From assembly GCA_035279865.1 (NCBI GenBank), contig DATEGY010000310.1, positions 1 to 7,147 on the forward strand: a DNA stretch of 7,147 nucleotides, given 5' to 3'. Positions 6,326 through 7,147 of this stretch are shown here, piece by piece. The first letter of the stretch is position 1. Each line of letters begins with the position of its first letter. The notes beneath the pieces were generated by a model. That model was not told the origin of the DNA, did not search any database, and was given only the letters and a program-made list of their open reading frames with translations. Source of the stretch: 40CM-2-70-7 sp035279865 (GTDB lineage Bacteria; Gemmatimonadota; Gemmatimonadetes; Gemmatimonadales; GWC2-71-9). The position numbers and the translations under genes were made by a program.

Positions 6326-7147
6326 ATGCCCGCGCTTTCGCTGGACGTAATCCTGGCTGCCCTCCTGCCCTGGCTCTCCACCGAGGGGCGCGCCGCCCTT
6401 CGGGCCACCGTGGCCGCCGGCGGCGAGCTGGACGCCGACTCGCTCGCGCGGAAACTGGGCCTCGCCAACCGCTTTCACCTCAACCGCCTGTTGAAGCGTG
6501 AAGGCCTGCCGGCGTTTGGAGCCCTGAGCGATTGGATTTCGGTCCTCGCCCTGACCCTCGAGTCGGAGACCACGGGAGCGTCTCTGCTCCACCTGGCCTC
6601 GACGCGTCAATTGGAGCCCGCCACCTGCTATCGTCGCTTCCGCCGGACCCTCGGACTTTCCTGGCGGGAGTCCCGGGAGCGGGGGATCGGCTGGATGCTG
6701 CTCAAGTTCCGGGACCGGTGCGCCCGGCCGCCGGCCGCTCCTACCCTCGGCGCCCGTCGAGACGCGCAGAGCGCCTTCGAACGCCGCGCCCCGGCGTTCA
6801 TCGGTCTGGGCGGCCGTGGTCCGCGCCTGGTGCGCGAGTCGCCGACCGCCGCACGGCTGGCGCGCCGGGGACACCCGGAGGGTCGCATCTCTGCGACCGT
6901 GCCGCTCACCCACGGCGGATTCGACGTCGCGATCGATCCCGGCGGGTACGCCCTGATCACGCGGGCGGCGACAGCCACGGTCGAACGTCTGCATCTCCGC
7001 TCCCTGCGATTCGACGCGCCGTTCAACGTCGGGTACAATCCGACGCGGGTGACCCTCAGCGACACTGGGATCGGATACGTGACCAACCAGTTCAGCGGAT
7101 CCCTCTCGGTGGTCGACGGGCCCGGGCAGCAGGTGGTCGGCGAAATC
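6326..7147 (+). CDS. Tandem AraC-type HTH protein fused to a YVTN/YncE-like beta-propeller, partial
   Basis: A single frame of 274 codons from ATG, with no stop before the right edge. Residues 1-131 are helical and contain two AraC-like HTH units. The first spans about 36-72 and includes SLARKLGLANRFHLNRLLKR (39-58). The second spans about 85-120, with LLHLASTRQLEPATCYRRFR (87-106) and LGLSWRESRERG (109-120). Residues 132-188 are an Arg/Pro/Ala-rich linker. From about 189 a beta-propeller begins: two 41-residue repeats align, FDVAIDPGGYALITR (199-213) with TRVTLSDTGIGYVTN (240-254). The second ends in YVTNQFSGSLSVVD (251-264), the signature of YVTN/YncE-type blades. More blades presumably follow. 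There is no signal peptide, so a cytoplasmic location is likely, whereas such propellers are usually exported or on the surface. Only a weak GGA precedes the ATG. Likely role, by inference: a transcription regulator whose propeller binds a ligand or partner. It diverges from the envelope operon. Confidence 0.82.
   Translation, partial: MPALSLDVILAALLPWLSTEGRAALRATVAAGGELDADSLARKLGLANRFHLNRLLKREGLPAFGALSDWISVLALTLESETTGASLLHLASTRQLEPATCYRRFRRTLGLSWRESRERGIGWMLLKFRDRCARPPAAPTLGARRDAQSAFERRAPAFIGLGGRGPRLVRESPTAARLARRGHPEGRISATVPLTHGGFDVAIDPGGYALITRAATATVERLHLRSLRFDAPFNVGYNPTRVTLSDTGIGYVTNQFSGSLSVVDGPGQQVVGEI

Noticed and set aside
6104..6994. 296-codon minus-strand open frame opposite the HTH-propeller gene
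   Set aside because: Its translation is low in complexity and rich in Arg, Gly and Gln, while the opposite strand encodes recognisable HTH and YVTN motifs.

Overview
This 7.1 kb window is uniformly GC-rich bacterial DNA with little intergenic space and frequent GTG/TTG start codons. No marker gene fixes the taxon. The gene content (YfhO-type membrane protein, NodB-like deacetylase, FemAB-like GNAT protein, AraC-type HTH) would fit a soil or freshwater lineage such as Gemmatimonadota or Acidobacteriota, but this is inference. I see no rRNA, tRNA, CRISPR array, transposase or attachment site.

Layout. Positions 1-5881 hold six tightly packed genes, all on the minus strand and read right to left: a GT4 glycosyltransferase (4706-5881), a FemAB-like GNAT protein (3666-4709), a hexapeptide-repeat acyltransferase (3193-3660), a NodB-like polysaccharide deacetylase (1775-3196), an LPG-synthase-type membrane protein (850-1782), and a YfhO-like multi-pass membrane protein whose C-terminus lies beyond the left edge (1-853). 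Successive genes overlap by 4 or 8 bases or are 5 bases apart, so this is almost certainly one translationally coupled operon. Positions 5882-6325 are a divergent intergenic region. From 6326 to the right edge an open frame runs on the plus strand: an AraC-type tandem HTH region joined to a YVTN/YncE-like beta-propeller.

How the genes may work together. The minus-strand operon looks like an envelope glycan or glycolipid module. One enzyme adds a sugar, two transfer acyl or amino-acyl groups, one looks like a sugar or polysaccharide de-N-acetylase, and two are large integral membrane proteins of families linked to lipid-linked substrate handling or late glycosylation. The operon has no polymerase, Wzx-type flippase or exporter inside the window, so its product is not determined.

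The most unusual item is the rightmost gene. It joins a cytoplasmic-looking DNA-binding region to a propeller type usually found in exported or surface proteins, in one uninterrupted frame of 274 codons without a stop. It may be a propeller-sensing transcription regulator, and its divergent position makes the envelope operon or its own promoter a possible target.
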